Part shown: positions 32,930 through 46,990 of the stretch, in pieces
How positions within the stretch are numbered: the first letter of the stretch is position 1
How the letters are laid out: each line of letters starts with the position of its first letter
Assembly (NCBI GenBank): GCA_033816765.1
Contig: CM066293.1
Coordinates: forward strand, 62,001-126,000
Length of the DNA stretch: 64,000 nucleotides
Source: Nothopassalora personata
Lineage: Eukaryota; Ascomycota; Dothideomycetes; Mycosphaerellales; Mycosphaerellaceae
Direction: 5' to 3'
Position numbers and translations under genes: made by a program
Notes under the pieces: generated by a model
The model's input: the letters and a program-made list of their open reading frames with translations, nothing else
Database searches by the model: none
What the model was told of the DNA's origin: nothing

Positions 32930-35900
32930 TAATAATGTCTATTAACGATAAGACATTTAATATTACGCGTCTTAAAGGCTAAATGAATTACCAATTTTAG
33001 GCTTTAAGAATTAAAGGGTACCTTATAAAAGAAGGCCTTATTAAGGCTATAGAAGAACCTATTACGGACGAGGAAGATATAAAGTAAAAAGCCCTCGCCG
33101 TTATAAGGTTATCTATCGAGGACGAGCTTTTATTATGAATATAAACTAAAAATACGGCCCTAGAAGCGTAGAATGCCTTAGAGGATTTATATAGTCTTAA
33201 AGAATTATTTTTCTTATTCTTACTTTTAAGAGACTTATTTAATACTACGCTCTCTAAGAGTAATAACTCCCTAGAGAAATATACGACTACTATTTGCCGT
33301 TTATACGATAGTTTAAAGTCTAAGGGTATAGAACTACCTAGGTAAGTTATTATATCTTAGACTTTAAATAACTTAATAGACGAATATTAGTCTTTTATTA
33401 CCTCTATAAGTTAACGTTTAAGAGTAAATATAGAGGCATTTACTCTCGATTAGTTATTTAGTAACTTTCTAGGGGTTATTTAGTAGTCTTCTAGATGAAT
33501 CGAGAAGATATAGCGCTAAAGATAAAGAAGATAGCGCATCATTCCTCAATAATTCTAAAAGTGGGCCTCGAAAACATTATGGGCCTAAAAGGGCGGGAAA
33601 TAAGAGTCCTAAACACGCTAATTCAAATAAAAAGTGTTCTTACTACGATAGAAAAGGACACGACGAATCTACGTGTTTTAAGAAGTATCCTAATCTAAAA
33701 ATATGACTTTTAAGAAGAATAACTATAAGTCCGAAAATAAGGGTACTAAATGAGGATAGCGACGCTTTCTTCGCTAATTCTAACGAGGATAGCGAAGTGA
33801 AGTACTATTCTCTAATATAGAGGCCCCTAACTGCAAAGATATAGCTATTCTAAGCGCTAATAACGATAATAAGAGCGCTTAAAGCGTAGAATCTACCGAT
33901 TTTGTTCTTAATTTAGGCGCTTCCTGGCATATAATAGTAAATAGGGATTACTTTACGACGTTTAAAGACATTAGGAAAACGCTAGTAAAATAGTCTCTTA
34001 CGGGCGCGGCGATATTAAATTGCAATTAAAAGGTACAAACAAGGTAGTTCTATATAAGGATTGCCTTTATACGCCCTAAATAGGCGTTAATCTTATGAGT
34101 CTATTATAATTAGACGCCCGTAATTGCTATGCCCGTCTTAAGAATGGAGTTATTAATTTATAAAGCAAACTTAATACTCTTATAACTAGAGCTATTAAAA
34201 AAATCGCTATATAAAAATGGCTGTCTTGCCCCCTAAAAGATATAAAGAAAGTACGTACTATACTATTAATTCTAGTAAACATAACTCGCTAATTTAGTAT
34301 AAAAGACTAGGACATATTAATCCTAACGCCTTAGAAGAATTAGGCGTAAAGGTAGATAAATATAATCCTAGGCTCTTAAATTGTAAAATTTGTATTAAGG
34401 TAAAAGGGATTTAAAGATTAATCGTAATAAAGGTGTAAAAGGAGAAGCCTTTCTAGATAAAGTTAGTTTTAATATTTACGGTCCTATAGAACCTCGGACA
34501 AATTGCGGATATTGTTATTCTATTAGCTTTATTACTAATTATTCTAGATATATGGAGGCGGATATTATTAAGTTAAAATCTAATACTTTTTATTCTTTTA
34601 AAGCCTTTAAAGTACGTACGGAAAATTCTTTGTCTAATAGCGCTAAAGGCTTAGACTTAAAGTCTTAAAATCTAAAAACCCTTAGAATTCTTATCTAAAG
34701 AAGTTAAGGACTTATTAGATAATAGTAGTATAGCTCGTAAATTTAGCGCGCCTTTTCGTCCCGAATAAAACGCTATTATAGAAAGGCCTAATTGTACTAT
34801 AATAACTAAAGTACGCGCTATGTTATACGAGGCTAATTTACCTCGCTATCTCTAGGGGAAGCAGTTTTAGTAGCGGTTTATATTTATAATAGAACCCAAC
34901 ACTCTAGCTTAGGGTTTAAAACACCCTACCTCCTAAGGTGCGGGACTAAGGCTGACCTAAGTAATATTAGAATCTTTAGTTCTAGCGCGTATTATCGTAA
35001 TCCTAGCCCTAAAAAGCTAGAGACATGCGTTAATAAGGCTATTTTAGTAGGTTATACTCATTGCGGTAATTAGAAATTACTAGACCTTGATACACATTAT
35101 ATTATCTTCGCTAGAGACATAAAGGTCTTAGAGGGAACCTATTTAGGTAGTCGTAAAACTACAGAACCTACTATACTTAGCGCTATTAAGGTAAATAAGA
35201 ATTTTAGTAAGGATAATGATGCTTCTAGTAAACAAAAAAAATTAAGAAGCCTAACGAGCGGAGAAATGAAAGATTACGCCTTAATAATACTAGAAAAATA
35301 CTTGGAATAGCGTAAAGGCTTAAAAACCTACTATAAACCTCGATAATATCGTTCTTAGCGTAAATTTGTCTCAAAACTCTCTAAACGGGAACATTATTAA
35401 TCGTTCTACTACGCTAGACCTTAGTAACGAGGACGTAGACCCGTTATCTATAGAGATAAATAACACTTAGGATTGTAATAGCGCTAATAATAGCGCTAGA
35501 ATCTAAAATAACGATCGTAATAGCAAAGAAATTATAACTTTACGTAGTCTTCTTCTAAAACACTTATAGACAATAGATTAGAGGACGAATTAGCGCTATT
35601 AGCTAACTATAGTATCGTAAAACCGCCAATCCTATTATTTATAAAGACGCGATAACTAGTCCCGATAAAAAGAAATAGCTAGAGTTAATGAAATCTAAAA
35701 TTAACGACGTAAATAAGCTTAACACTTAGGACTTAGTTAATCTACTATAAGATTGCGTAGCCCTTAAAGAACGGTAGGGTTATAAGACTAAAACCGACGC
35801 TAAAGGTAATATAGTTAAATATAACAGTCGGTAGGTTATAATGGGCTTTAAACAAATGTTCGGAGTAGATTATAATAAGACTTTTAGTACTACTTATCGT

Positions 35901-37130
35901 CCCGAAACCTAGCGTTCTTTATTCTAGTATAGGGCTTATAACAACTATAAAATATAATAATAGGACGTTAGATTAGCGTTTCGTAGTAGCCCTATAGATA
36001 AAGAATTATACATAGAACAGCCTTTAGGTTTTAAGTATTATACTCCGAGAGTTTGTTATTTCAATACGGCGCTATACGGCTTGGAACAAGCCTCTAGATA
36101 ATAGTATTTATGCCTAAAGTTTATATTACAAAAGCTAGGCTTTATTACTTTTAAGAAAGATGGGGCGGCATTTAAAAATACTAATACGGGCATTATAATA
36201 ATATACTACGTAGACGATATTCTTATAATTAGTCCTAGTTTAGGACTAATTAGGGAACTAAAGGATAACCTCTCTAAGTTGCTTAAATTAAGCAATCTAG
36301 GCAACGTCAGTTATTTTCTAGGGATCGAGGTTACTAGTAACCATAAAAATAAGTCTATTACCCTATCTTAAAAAGGGTATTTAGATAAGATCCCTACTAG
36401 ATTTAATAAGAGAGGTCTAAATCTAGTTAGTAGCCCTATAGAAAAAAGCCTCCGTCTAGAGAAAAATAAGGAATAAGCTAGTTTAGAAGATACTTAGTTA
36501 TTTTAAGCCGAAGTGTGGTACTTAATCTACCTAGCTATTAAAACTAGACTAGATATTAGTTAGGCCGTAGGGTAGGTAGATAAATTTGCTTCTAATCCTA
36601 ATAGCTCGTATTTCAAAGTCCTTAATAGGATTTAGAAATACTTCAACGATCCTAAGGCTTACGAGCTATATCTAGTCTATAAAGTATAATCGCTACCCCT
36701 ATCAAAAGGGTATAGCGATACCAATAAGGGGGGTAATTTTACGACTAGAAAAGTACTACGGGATATATTTTTACCTTAGGACCTAAAGCGCCTATATGTT
36801 AGCGTAGTATTATTTCAAAATCGGTCGCGCTATTAAGTTGTAAAGCCGAGTATATAGCCCTAAAAGAGACTATAAAAAAGTTTCCCTTTTTAAGAGATCT
36901 ATACCTCGAAATAGGGATAGATACGGTGCTTAATTCTATCTTTACGGATTCTAGATCCGTACTAGAACTAGCTAATAATCTAGAGTACTACGCTAAGACT
37001 AAGCATATTAATGTATAATATTACTTAGTCTAAGAATATATATAAGATAAAGTTATAAGTCTAGAGTATATCCCTATAAAAGAAGAAATAGCGGATATCT
37101 TACTAAAGCCCTAGACTTGCTAAATTTTAA
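32930..37130 (+). pseudogene. Copia D1 gag-pol, RIP-inactivated and frameshifted
   Basis: The zinc knuckle at 33635-33676 reads CSYYDRKGHDESTC (one Cys changed to Tyr, His kept). Protease, integrase (around 34440-34860) and reverse transcriptase follow in the same order as D2. The RT box YVDDILI at 36207-36230 still has both Asp codons. RNase H ends near 37130 in sequence matching LDSPNFKRLRDLI of D2. Several one-base differences from D2 add frameshifts to the TAA/TAG stops. Confidence 0.75.
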
Positions 37131-37329
37131 GAGACTACGGGATTTAATTTATAATAGCTAGTTCTAGGATAATACTCTTTCTATCCTACCTAGGTTAAAA
37201 TCCCTAAGTTAGGGTTTTAACGAGGCTAACTAATATAAAGCTTCGTACTCCTTTTCCTTTAATCAAGAGTTTTTAACGAGGTAAAGTATTCTATAAGGCG
37301 TTACTAGACGTAAAACGCCCTTAATTATA

Positions 37330-37354
37330 GAGTTATATATATATATATATATAT
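37330..37354. repeat. (TA)n microsatellite
   Basis: An uninterrupted TA run of about 12 units in D1; D2 has only a short TATATA at the matching place (about 45728). Confidence 0.85.
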
Positions 37355-38058
37355 TAGGCTTAATCCTAGAACCTATTCAGAAGTAATATTAGTATTTAGT
37401 ACTATAATTATACTTCTTTAAAGGAACGCCTTTAGAGGAAGTTATATTTATTAAATTTAGATAATTTGATTATGAAATAACGGCTAAATCTACGACTATA
37501 AACAAAGTTTTAGGCTACTTTACATAAGTATACCTAAAAAGTTTAAAGGTTTACTAGGGTATAGAGTTGTTATATCTCCCATAATAAGCCGTTTTTCTAG
37601 TATACTACTTAATAGAAGTAGTACTTAGATATATACTAACTTTTAGGTATATAATCTTATAATACTAAGTAGGTACCTACCCTATAGGGCTAGGAATACT
37701 AACAAATATTAGCTATAGGCGTAACGTTACCTAAACGGTAGGGATTTCCCGTAGAAAGTACCTTAATCCTAAAATATTTAGGATATAAGAAGCAACTATA
37801 GCGGAGCTTTACTATAGTTAAAAGAGGTCTTTTACCTAGCTTAAGGATTATATATATCCGACTAGGGGGGTAGTTTACCCTATAGACTCTCTAAAATCGC
37901 GCGTACCTATATCTTATAGCGTACTATACTTTATATATAAGTATAGAATATAGGCTATTTATCTATTTTGTAGAAGAGAGTACACTCTTTAGCCTATAAC
38001 CCCTTTATAAGCACTTTTACCTTAATAAGTAGTATCTTTATAAAGCTTACGGGGGGTA

Positions 38059-38550
38059 TGTTAGTTTATAAACTTAATATAGCTACTTAGTAAAGTGTTC
38101 TTTACTATAAATGGATATAAACTACTAGTCTTAGTAGTTACTATCTTAGTTACGATCCTAAGATAGTAGAACACTAGAACTTTCGTTTATAACGCTATAG
38201 ATAACTCTATTATAGCCGTAAAAGGCTAGAACCGAACTAGCGGCTCCTAATATAGTTAGAATATGTTAGTCTCTAACTATGTTAAAATATAGAATGCTCT
38301 AGGCGGTCTATAAGTTAAGTTATAGAATTAAATATAATGCTCTAGTTACAACTTCTTATAAATCCACTTCTAAGAATATATACGCCTACGTAATAGATTA
38401 CGTAGTATAGAAGGTTCTAGGAGTCTATAATCGAATATAAATAAGAGTAGAATTAGCCCTCTAGATAGGTATAAGTAACGAAGTAAGTTCTACTACTCTT
38501 ACTATTACTTACTACTCTTATCCCTACTATTTACTATAACTATCCTACAA
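38059..38550 (+). repeat. LTR-like repeat, copy 1 (end of Copia D1)
   Basis: Begins TGTTAGTTTATAAACTTA after a polypurine tract. Related copies begin at 39415, 46448, 48155 and 48926, plus a diverged one near 47299. The right end is approximate, within the ACTACTCTTACTATTACTTAC-type tail. Confidence 0.6.
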
Positions 38551-40140
38551 ATCCTAAGACTAGCTTTTGCTATAACCTACCTTTTTAATACGTAATAGAT
38601 TACGCGGCGTAAAATACCCTAGAGGTATAAATTTAAATAAAATAAGGGTAGAATAAGATTATTAGATAGGTATAAGTAATAAGGTAAGTCTACTACTCTT
38701 ATAGCCATTATACTAACTATTATACCTAGATTGTATAACCTTACTAAACTTCTAAAGCTAGCTTCTACTATAAGTTAATTTTTTATATAACTTCTAGGAT
38801 AATCGTAGTAAATTAGCGACAATAGTTAAATATAATAGTTGTAAGAGTAGTATCTATAATTAATTACTTATACGGGCTTAGAGAGGTATTTCTATACTTA
38901 TTCTAATTTCTATACTCATTATAATTTCTATACTTATCATAATCTATTATAGACTCCTACGACCTTCTACGCTACGTGATCTATTATATAGGTAGAAGTA
39001 TCCTTAGGAGAAGATTTCGAAGAAGTTATAACTAGAACATTACATTTTATTCTAGAACTTAACTTATAGAGGGCCTAGAGCGCTCTAGATTGAAATTTAG
39101 TTATAGAGTAAGTACTTATAGCTAGGCTAGGAGCCGCTAGTCCGAGCTTACCTCTTATAGCTAGAGTTAACTTATTAATAGCCTTATAAACAAAAGCTCT
39201 AGTATTATACTATCTTAAAGTTGTAACTAATAACTATTACTACTTGATTTAGAGACTAAATTAAGCTTATAAAGTATAACCTATATAGTAGTATTTAACC
39301 TAGCTAACTATAATAAGAATATCCTAGAATTATTATACTTAGATATACTCCTCTAAGAACTAAGATGTATTAAAACATTTTAAAACTTATAATATTATAG
39401 CTAAACCTGGTTTTTATTAGTTTATAAGCTTTTTATAGCTATATAGCAAAGTGCTATTCGTAATTAAGTAGATAAAAACCACTACTCCTAGTAGTAACTA
39501 TCTTGGTTATCCTAAGATAGTATATTTATAGAACTTCCTTTTATAACGCTATAAATAAGTTCATTATAGCCGTAATAGGCTAATGCTAGGCTAGCACCTC
39601 CTAAGATAGTTATAAGTGGGCAGTTTTTAACTATAGAATAAAATAGAATTTTTAAGTTATAACTTCTTATAATTCTACTACAAAGAATAATTACGCCTAC
39701 GTAATAGATTTTGCGGCGTAGTAGCTTCCATAAGTAATAGATTTAGTAGAGTCTACCCTACTATACTTTGCTAATAATACAAACTTATCTTCTAAAACGT
39801 TATATATAGGTATTTTTTAGATTTAGAAGACTAATTAAAAAAGTTTTTACTTCTTTACTAAGGTCATAGTAAATTAAAAACAATACCTTATATAATAGTT
39901 ATAATAGTAGTAGACTTACTTAGTTACTTCTATCTATATAATAGGCTAAGTATACTACAATTTGTGCTTAGTTATAAGTCTCTTAAATATTCCATACTAC
40001 GTAATATATAATATTATATATACGTGACGTTTATTAGAAGTAAATTTAGTAGACATTACATCTAGAACACTCTAATTAATAATCTTACGCCCTATTTAGT
40101 AGGACTATACCCTTCTAGACTTTATTATATACATAATACT
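38551..40140. repeat. Degenerate LTR-like repeats between Copia D1 and D2
   Basis: Contains another LTR-like copy starting at 39415 (TATTAGTTTATAAGC) and short segments resembling its middle part (near 38340-38480, 39620-39740). No gene seen. May include the 5' LTR of D2, whose exact ends could not be fixed. Confidence 0.5.
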
Positions 40141-40257
40141 ACGTAGATAGGTTTAGAATCCATAAGGGGAACCTACTAGTAACCTATATACTAATGCGTT
40201 AGGACGAAAAATAGTAAAATCTTAAGGGGGGACCCTACGAAAGTAGCTAGAGTATTA

Positions 40258-41236
40258 TAGTCTCTAGACATTAGTCTCCGCTTATGTTATTTTGCGACAC
40301 GCGTATCTACGCGTTTCTCTACCTATCCTTTTTAATACTATAATATAGTAACACTACGTACTCTACTTACGCCTGTATTAGCAAATAGGCGTCCTAAGAC
40401 CTAATTAAGTCTATTGTTAAAATCTTAGATTATTAGCGTATAGCGTTATAGCGCGGCACTAGCCTAAATCCACTATCGCAAGAATATCCCTAAGTTGACT
40501 AGCCGTACGGTAATTTTAAACTTTGTTAAAATAGGAACTACTATACCTAAATACTATAGCGGCGTACTAAAGAAGCTATTAAGCCGTAATAAAAGGTATA
40601 TCGTTAATACCGTACGGCGTAACCCTAAATACAGGTATAAATAGCTTAAAGAATAGACTAGTATTGCTATATATAACCGGACACTATTATGCCTCTTAGA
40701 CGTATATAATATTAAGAATTAGAAGGTAAGTATATAGGCCTAAACTTAGTCTCTTCTCTACTTTCTATTTCCTAATATTATAGATATTAAGAAGTCGTCG
40801 TATTATATCGCGCTTAATTTCTAGATAGAGGTTACGAATAAGCTTAGTATAAGACTACTTTAGATTCTTTTGCACTACGTTAACGATACGTCGTATCTTA
40901 CGACGCGACTATATCTTCTTAGGGCGGCTACTACGGTATACTAAGGTTATAGTACCTATCTTAGTAATGTTCTTAGTTACGGTCTAGATAGTAGATTTAG
41001 GAATTTTCTCCTACTTCGAGATCTTAGTTAGTAAATTACTATAACGCTATACCCTATATACCTAGGATCCTAACGAAGGACTTAACTCGTGTCTAGCTAC
41101 CATATTTACTAATATAGGCGCTAACAGAGTGCGTAGTGTTACTATATTATAATGTTAAAGAAGAAAGGTAGAGAAACGCGTAAACGCGTCGCGTAAAAAA
41201 TAACGTAGCGGGCCGGAGACTTTAGTATAAGTACTA
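40258..41236 (-). mobile_element. Tc1/mariner-type DNA transposon in Copia D2
   Basis: The two ends are inverted copies over about 70 bp: TAGTCTCTAGACATTAGTCTCCG at the left against the inverse of CGGAGACTTTAGTATAAG at the right, then ACGCGTTTCTCTACCT in both. TA flanks each end, as for Tc1/mariner insertion. D1 lacks the insert. Length is about 980 bp, short for an intact element. Confidence 0.72.
40290..41103 (-). pseudogene. Tc1-like transposase, degraded
   Basis: Minus-strand frame from ATG at 41103. It reads two helix-turn-helix units: IPKSTIWTVTKNITKIG (W is TAG), then SSRPKKI and RRKIRRIVNVVQKN, the classical Tc1-like N-terminus, followed by RRLLNIYNIRKWKVEKR at the usual position before the catalytic domain. 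The DDE region is only vaguely followed (YSNTSLFF near the first Asp) and is too short and broken to work. Confidence 0.68.
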
Positions 41237-41279
41237 TACTTTTATTCCTAATTCTAGAAATAATAAGATACTAGAATTA

Positions 41280-44200
41280 TAAAGCGTAATACTAATACCT
41301 ATTACCAATAAGACATTTCATATCACGCGTCTTAAAGGCTAAATAAATTACTAATTTTAGGCTTTAAGAATTAAAGCGTACCTTATAAAAGAAGGCCTTA
41401 TAAAGGCTATAGAGGAACCAATTATAGACGAGGAAGATATAAAGTAAAAAGCCCTTACTATTATAAGGTTATCTATTAAGGATAGACCTTTATTACAAAT
41501 ATGAACTAAGAATACGGCTTTTAAAGCGTAGAATACCCTAGAGGATTAATATAGTCCTAAAGGTTTTAATTCCTCGTTCTCACTTTTAAGAGAGCTATTT
41601 AATACTACGCTCTCTAAGAGTAATAACTTAATAGAGAAATATAGGACTACTATTTACCGTTTATTACGATAAATTAAAGTCTAAGGGTATAGAACTACTT
41701 AAGTAAGTTATTATAGCTTAGACTTGAAATAATTTAACGGACGTATACGAGTCTTTTATTACCTCTATAAGTTAAAGTTTAAGAGTAAATATAGGGACAT
41801 TTACTCTCTAAGGATTATTTAGTAATCTTCTAGACGAATCTAGAAGATATAGCGCTAAAGATAAAGAAGATAGCGCGTTATTCCTAAATAATTCTAAGAG
41901 TAAAACTCAAAAACATTACGGGGCTAAAAGGCCGGGAAATAAGGGTCCTAAATACGTTAATTTAAATAAAAAGTGTTCTTACTACGATAGAAAAGGATAC
42001 GACGAATCTACGTGTTTTAAGAAGTATCCTAATCTAAGAATTAGGACTTTTATGAAAAGTAATAATACTTATAAGTCCAAAAATAAGGATACTAAAGAGG
42101 ATAGCGACGCTTTATTCGCTAATTCTAACGAGGATAGCGAAGTAGAAGTACTATTCTCTAATATAGAGGACTCTAACGGCGAAGATATAGCCGGTTTAAG
42201 CGCTAATAATAATAATAATAATAGCGCTAAAAGCGTAGAGTCTACCAAGTTTATTCTAGATTTAGGCGCTTCCCGGCATATTATAGTAAATAGGGATTAC
42301 TTTACGACGTTTTAAGTTATTAAAACTACTTTATAATAGGGGAACGCCGGTAAATTGATCTCTTGCGGACGCGGCAATATGGAATTGCGTTTTAAAGATA
42401 TAAATAATGTAGTCCTTCTGAAAAAATTGTCTTTATACGCCCGAAATAGGCGTAAATCTTATAAGTCTATCGTAATTAGACGCCCGTAACTACAATGCCC
42501 GTCTTAAGTATAGAGTTGTTGATTTATATAGCGAACTTAATACTCTTATAACTAGAGCTATTAAGAAAAAAATCGCTATATAAAATAGCTATCTTTCCCC
42601 CTAAAAGATACGAAGAAAGTACGTACTATACTATTAGTTCTAGCAAAAATAATTCGCTAATTTAGTATAAAAGACTAGAATATATTAATCCTAACGCCTT
42701 AGAAAAATTAGGCGTAAAGATAGATAAATACGATCCTAGGCTCTTAAATTACAAAATTTGTATTAAAGTAAAAGTAACCTAAAAAATCAATCGTAATAAG
42801 AGCACAAAAGTAGAAGCTTTTCTAGATAAAGTTAGTTTCGATATTTATAGTCCTATGGAACCTAGAACTAATCGCGGATATTGTTATTTAATTAGCTTTA
42901 TCGATAATTATTTAAGATATATAGAGGCGGATATTATTAAGTCTAAATCCGATACTTTTTGTTCTTTTAAAGCCTTTAAGTACCGTACGGAAAATTCTTC
43001 GTCTAATAGCGCTAAAAGGCCTAGACTTAAAGTCTTCAAATCCGATAATGCCTTAGAGTTCTTATCTAAAAAATTTAAGGACTTATTAAATAATAGCGGT
43101 ATAGTTCGCAAATTTAGCGCGCCTTTTTATCCCGAACAAAACGCTATTATAGAAAGGCCTAATCGTACTATAATATCTAAAGTACGCGCTATGTTATACG
43201 AGGCTAATTCACCTTATTTTCTATAGGGGAAAGTAGTTTTAGCGGCGGTTTATATTTATAATAGAACCCCGTACTCTAGTTTAGGGTTTAAAACACCCTA
43301 CGAACTAAGGTACGGGACTAAACCCGACCTAAGTAATATAAGAATCTCGGTTATATTGCGTATTATCGTAATCCTAGCCCTAAAAAGCTAGAAACGCGCC
43401 TTAATAAGTCTGTTCTATTAGGTTATACTAATTACGGTAATCATAAATTACTGAACCATGATACATATCGTATTATCTTCGCTAGAGACGTAAAGGTCTT
43501 AGAGGGAACCTATTTAGATAGTCCTAGAATCGAAGAACCTACTATAGTTAGCAATTTTAAGGTAAACGATAAGTTGAATTTTAGTAAGGACTATAATGCT
43601 TCTAGTAAATAAAATAAAATAGCTACGAAGCCTAACGAGACGATAAATTAAAGATTACGCTTAGAAAATGCTAGTAAAAATACTAGCGATAGCGTAGAGG
43701 CTCGTAATCCTACTATAAACCTCAATAATTACGACTTTAGCGTAAATTTATCCGAAAACTCTCTAAACGGGGTTATTATTAACTATCATACTACGTTAGA
43801 CCTTATTAACGAGGACGTGGACCCGTTATCTATAGAGATAAATAATACTTACGATCGTAAGAGGGTTAATAATATCGCTAGAGTCTTAAATAACGATCGT
43901 AATAGCGAAGAAATTATAACTTCGCGGAATCTATCTTCTAGTTTAAGAATACTTCTAGACGATAGATTGGAGGACGAATTAGCGCTATTAGCTAACTATA
44001 GCGGGCGAAAAACCGCCGATCCTATTACTTATATAAATGCGATAACTAGTCCCGATAAAAATAAATAGCTAGAATCGATAAAATCTAACATTAACGACTC
44101 AATTAAGCTTAAAACTTAGGACTTAGATAATCTACCTAAAGATTACGTAGCCCTCAAAGCACGGTAGGTTTATAAGATAAAACCGACGCTAAAGGTAATA

Positions 44201-45545
44201 TAATAAAATATAAGAGTCGGTAGGTTATAAAGGGCTTTAAAGAAATATTCGGAGTAGATTACGACGAGACTTTTAGTACTACCTATCGTCCCGAAACTTA
44301 GTGTTCTTTATTCTATTATGCGGCTTATAACAACTACGAAATGTAATAATAGGACGTTAAATTAGCGTTCCTTAATAGCCCTGTAGATAAAAAATTATAC
44401 ATAGAATAGCCTTTATAGGTTTTAAGGATAATACTCCGAGAGTTTATTATTTAAATACGGCGCTCTACGGCCTAAAACAAGCCTGTAGTTGATAGTATTT
44501 ATACCTTAAGTCTATATTATAAAAACTAGGCTTTGTTCCTTTTAAGAAGGATAAGGCGGCGTTTAAAAACGCTAATACGGGCATTATAATAACATGCTAC
44601 GTAGATAATATACTTATATTTAGTCTCAATTTAGGACTAATAAGGGAACTAAAGGATAACCTCTCTAAGTTGCTTAAATTAAGCGATCTAGGCGACGTTA
44701 ATTATTATCTAGGGATCGAGGTTACTTATAACCGTAAAAATAAGACTATTACCTACCCTATCTTAAAAAAGGGTATTTAGATAGGATCCTTACTAGATTT
44801 AATAAGAGAAGCCTAAATCCGGTTAGTAGCCCTATAGAAAAAAGCCTCCGTCTAAAGAAAAATAATGAATAAGCTAGTTTAGAAGATACTTAGTTATTTT
44901 AAGCCGAAGTGTGGTACTTAATCTACCTAGCTATTAAAACTAGGCTAGATATTAGCTACGCCGTAGGGTAGGTAGCTAAATTTGCTTCTAATCCTAATAG
45001 GCCGTATTTTAAAGCCCTTAGTAGGATTTAGAAATATTTAAACGATCCTAAGGCTAACGAGCTAAATCTAGTCTATAGAGCATAATCGCTACCCCTATTA
45101 AAAGGCTATAGCAATGCCGATTAGGGGGGTAATTTTACGACTAGAAAAAGTACTACGGGATATATTTTTACCTTAGGACCTAAAGCGCCTATAAATTAGC
45201 GTAGTATTCTTTAAAAATCGGTCGCGCTATCAAGTTACGAAGCCGAGTATATGGCCCTAAAAGAGATTATAAAAGAGTTCCTCTTGTTAAGAGATCTGTA
45301 CCTTAAATTGGGTGGATACGGGCCTTAATTCTCTCTTTACGGATTCTAAATCTACGATAGAACTAGCTAATAATCCCGAGTACTATACTAAGACTAAGTA
45401 TATTAATATACAATATCACTTAGTCCGAGAATACGTATAAGACAAAGTTATAAGTCTAGAGTATATCCCTATAAAAGAAGGAATAGCGGATATCTTAACT
45501 AAAGCTTTAGACTCGCCAAATTTTAAGAGACTACGGGATTTAATT
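41280..45545 (+). pseudogene. Copia D2 gag-pol, RIP-inactivated
   Basis: The zinc knuckle at 41974-42015 reads CSYYDRKGYDESTC (Cys and His turned to Tyr). An open block at 42052-42315 holds an Asn-rich linker and the protease core LDLGASRHIIVN at about 42256. An open block at 42855-43226 is most of the integrase core: SFIDNYLRYIEADII, FKSDNALEF and QNAIIERPNRTI carry recognisable metal-binding positions. The RT box is YVDN at 44598-44609 (second Asp lost). RNase H ends near LDSPNFKRLRDLIHSW (about 45510-45556). Best preserved frames are in integrase. Confidence 0.82.
42204..42223 (+). repeat. (AAT)n microsatellite coding poly-Asn in Copia D2
   Basis: Six AAT units in the gag-protease linker; D1 has a shorter version near 33870. 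Confidence 0.8.
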
Positions 45546-46447
45546 CATAGCTGGTTCTAGGCTAGTACTCTTTTTATCCTACTTAGGTTAAAATCTCTAG
45601 ATTAGATTCTTAATAAGGCTAGCTAATATAAAGCTTTATACTCTTTTTCCTTTACTAAAGGTTTTTTAACCAGGCAAAGTACTCTATAAGGCGTTAATTA
45701 GCGTAAAACGCCCTTAATTATAGAGTTAAATATATAGGCCTTAATTCTAGAACCTATTAAGAGTTATACTTATTAGTTAGTACTTTAATTATATTTCTTT
45801 AAAGGAACGCCTTTAGAGAAAGTTATCGAATTTAGATAATTCGATTATATTATAACGGCTAACCCTACGACTATAAACTAAATTTTAGGCTACTTTTACT
45901 TAAGTATACCTAGAAAGTTTCTAAAATGATAAGGGTATAGAGCCGTTATATATCCCGTAATAAGCCGTTTCTAATATACTACTTAAAAGTAGTACTTAGA
46001 TATATACTAATTTATAGGTATATTATCTTATAATAAGAAGTAGGTACCTACTCTATAGGGCTAGGAATACTAAAAGGTATTAGTTATAGGCGTAACGTTG
46101 CCTAAACGGTAGGGATCCCCCCGTGGAAACTACCTTCATCCTAAAATATTCAGGAACGACTTTTTAGCTATAAGAAGTAACTATAGCGGAGCTTTACTAT
46201 AGTTAAAAGAGGTCTTTTACCTAGCTTAAGGATTATATATATCTAATTAGGGGGGTAGTTTACCCTATAGACTCTCTAAAATTGCGCGTATTTATACCTT
46301 ATAGCGTACTATACTTTATATATAAGTATAGAATATAGGCTATTTATCTATACTATACAAGAGAGTATACTCTTTAGCCTATAACTCCTCTTTATAAGCA
46401 CTTTTACCTTCATAAGTAGTAGTATCTTTATAAAGCTTACGGGGGTG

Positions 46448-46990
46448 TATTAGTTTATAAATCTTATATAACTACTTAGTAAAGTACTCCTAGCTATAAA
46501 GTAGATATAGAATACTATTCTTAGTAGTTACTATCTTAGTTATAATCCTAAGATAGTAGAATACTAGAACTTTTATTTATAACGCTATAAATAACTCGAC
46601 TATAGCCGTAATAGGCTAGGGCCGGACTAGCGGCTCCTAAAAAAGTTGGAACGTGCTAGTTTCGAACTATGTTAAAATCTAGAACGCTCTACGCGGTCTA
46701 GAAGTCGAGTTATAGAATTAAATAGAGTGTTCTAGCTATAACTTCTTACGAATCCACTTCTAAGAATATCTACGCCTACGTATACCTACGTATGCCTACG
46801 TAATAGATTACGTGGTATAGAAGGTTCTAGGAGTCTATAATTGAATATTAATAAGAGTAGAATTAGCACTCTAGATAGGCATAAGCAACGAAGCAAGTTC
46901 TACTACTCTTACTACTATACCTACTACTTACTACTCTTACACTTATACCTCTTATACCTACTATTTACTACGACTATCCTAAGGCTAACT
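46448..46990 (+). repeat. LTR-like repeat, copy at the end of Copia D2
   Basis: TATTAGTTTATAAATCTTATATAAC onward matches 38059-38550. It includes CCTACGTATACCTACGTATGCCTACG short repeats near 46782 and the ACTACTCTTAC tail near 46900. Confidence 0.6.

Larger units (their letters stand above)
32640..38550 (+). mobile_element. Copia D1: heavily RIP-mutated Ty1/copia element
   Basis: Homologous along its length to Copia D2 (40140-46980). The 5' end is fixed only by the shared leader AACCTACTAGTAATCCG-type sequence near 32710. Gag-pol runs from about 32930 to 37130, followed by about 900 bp shared with D2, a G-run polypurine tract (ACGGGGGGTA, 38049-38058) and an LTR-like repeat from 38059. A 5' LTR was not found, so the copy is probably truncated where it meets Gypsy B. 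Confidence 0.72.
40140..46980 (+). mobile_element. Copia D2: heavily RIP-mutated Ty1/copia element with a DNA transposon inside
   Basis: The leader at 40150-40255 matches D1 (AACCTACTAGTAACC-type sequence). It is then interrupted by a Tc1/mariner-like element and resumes at about 41240. Gag-pol extends to about 45540, the 3' region follows, and an LTR-like repeat starts at 46448 after the purine run TTACGGGGGTG. Confidence 0.72.
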
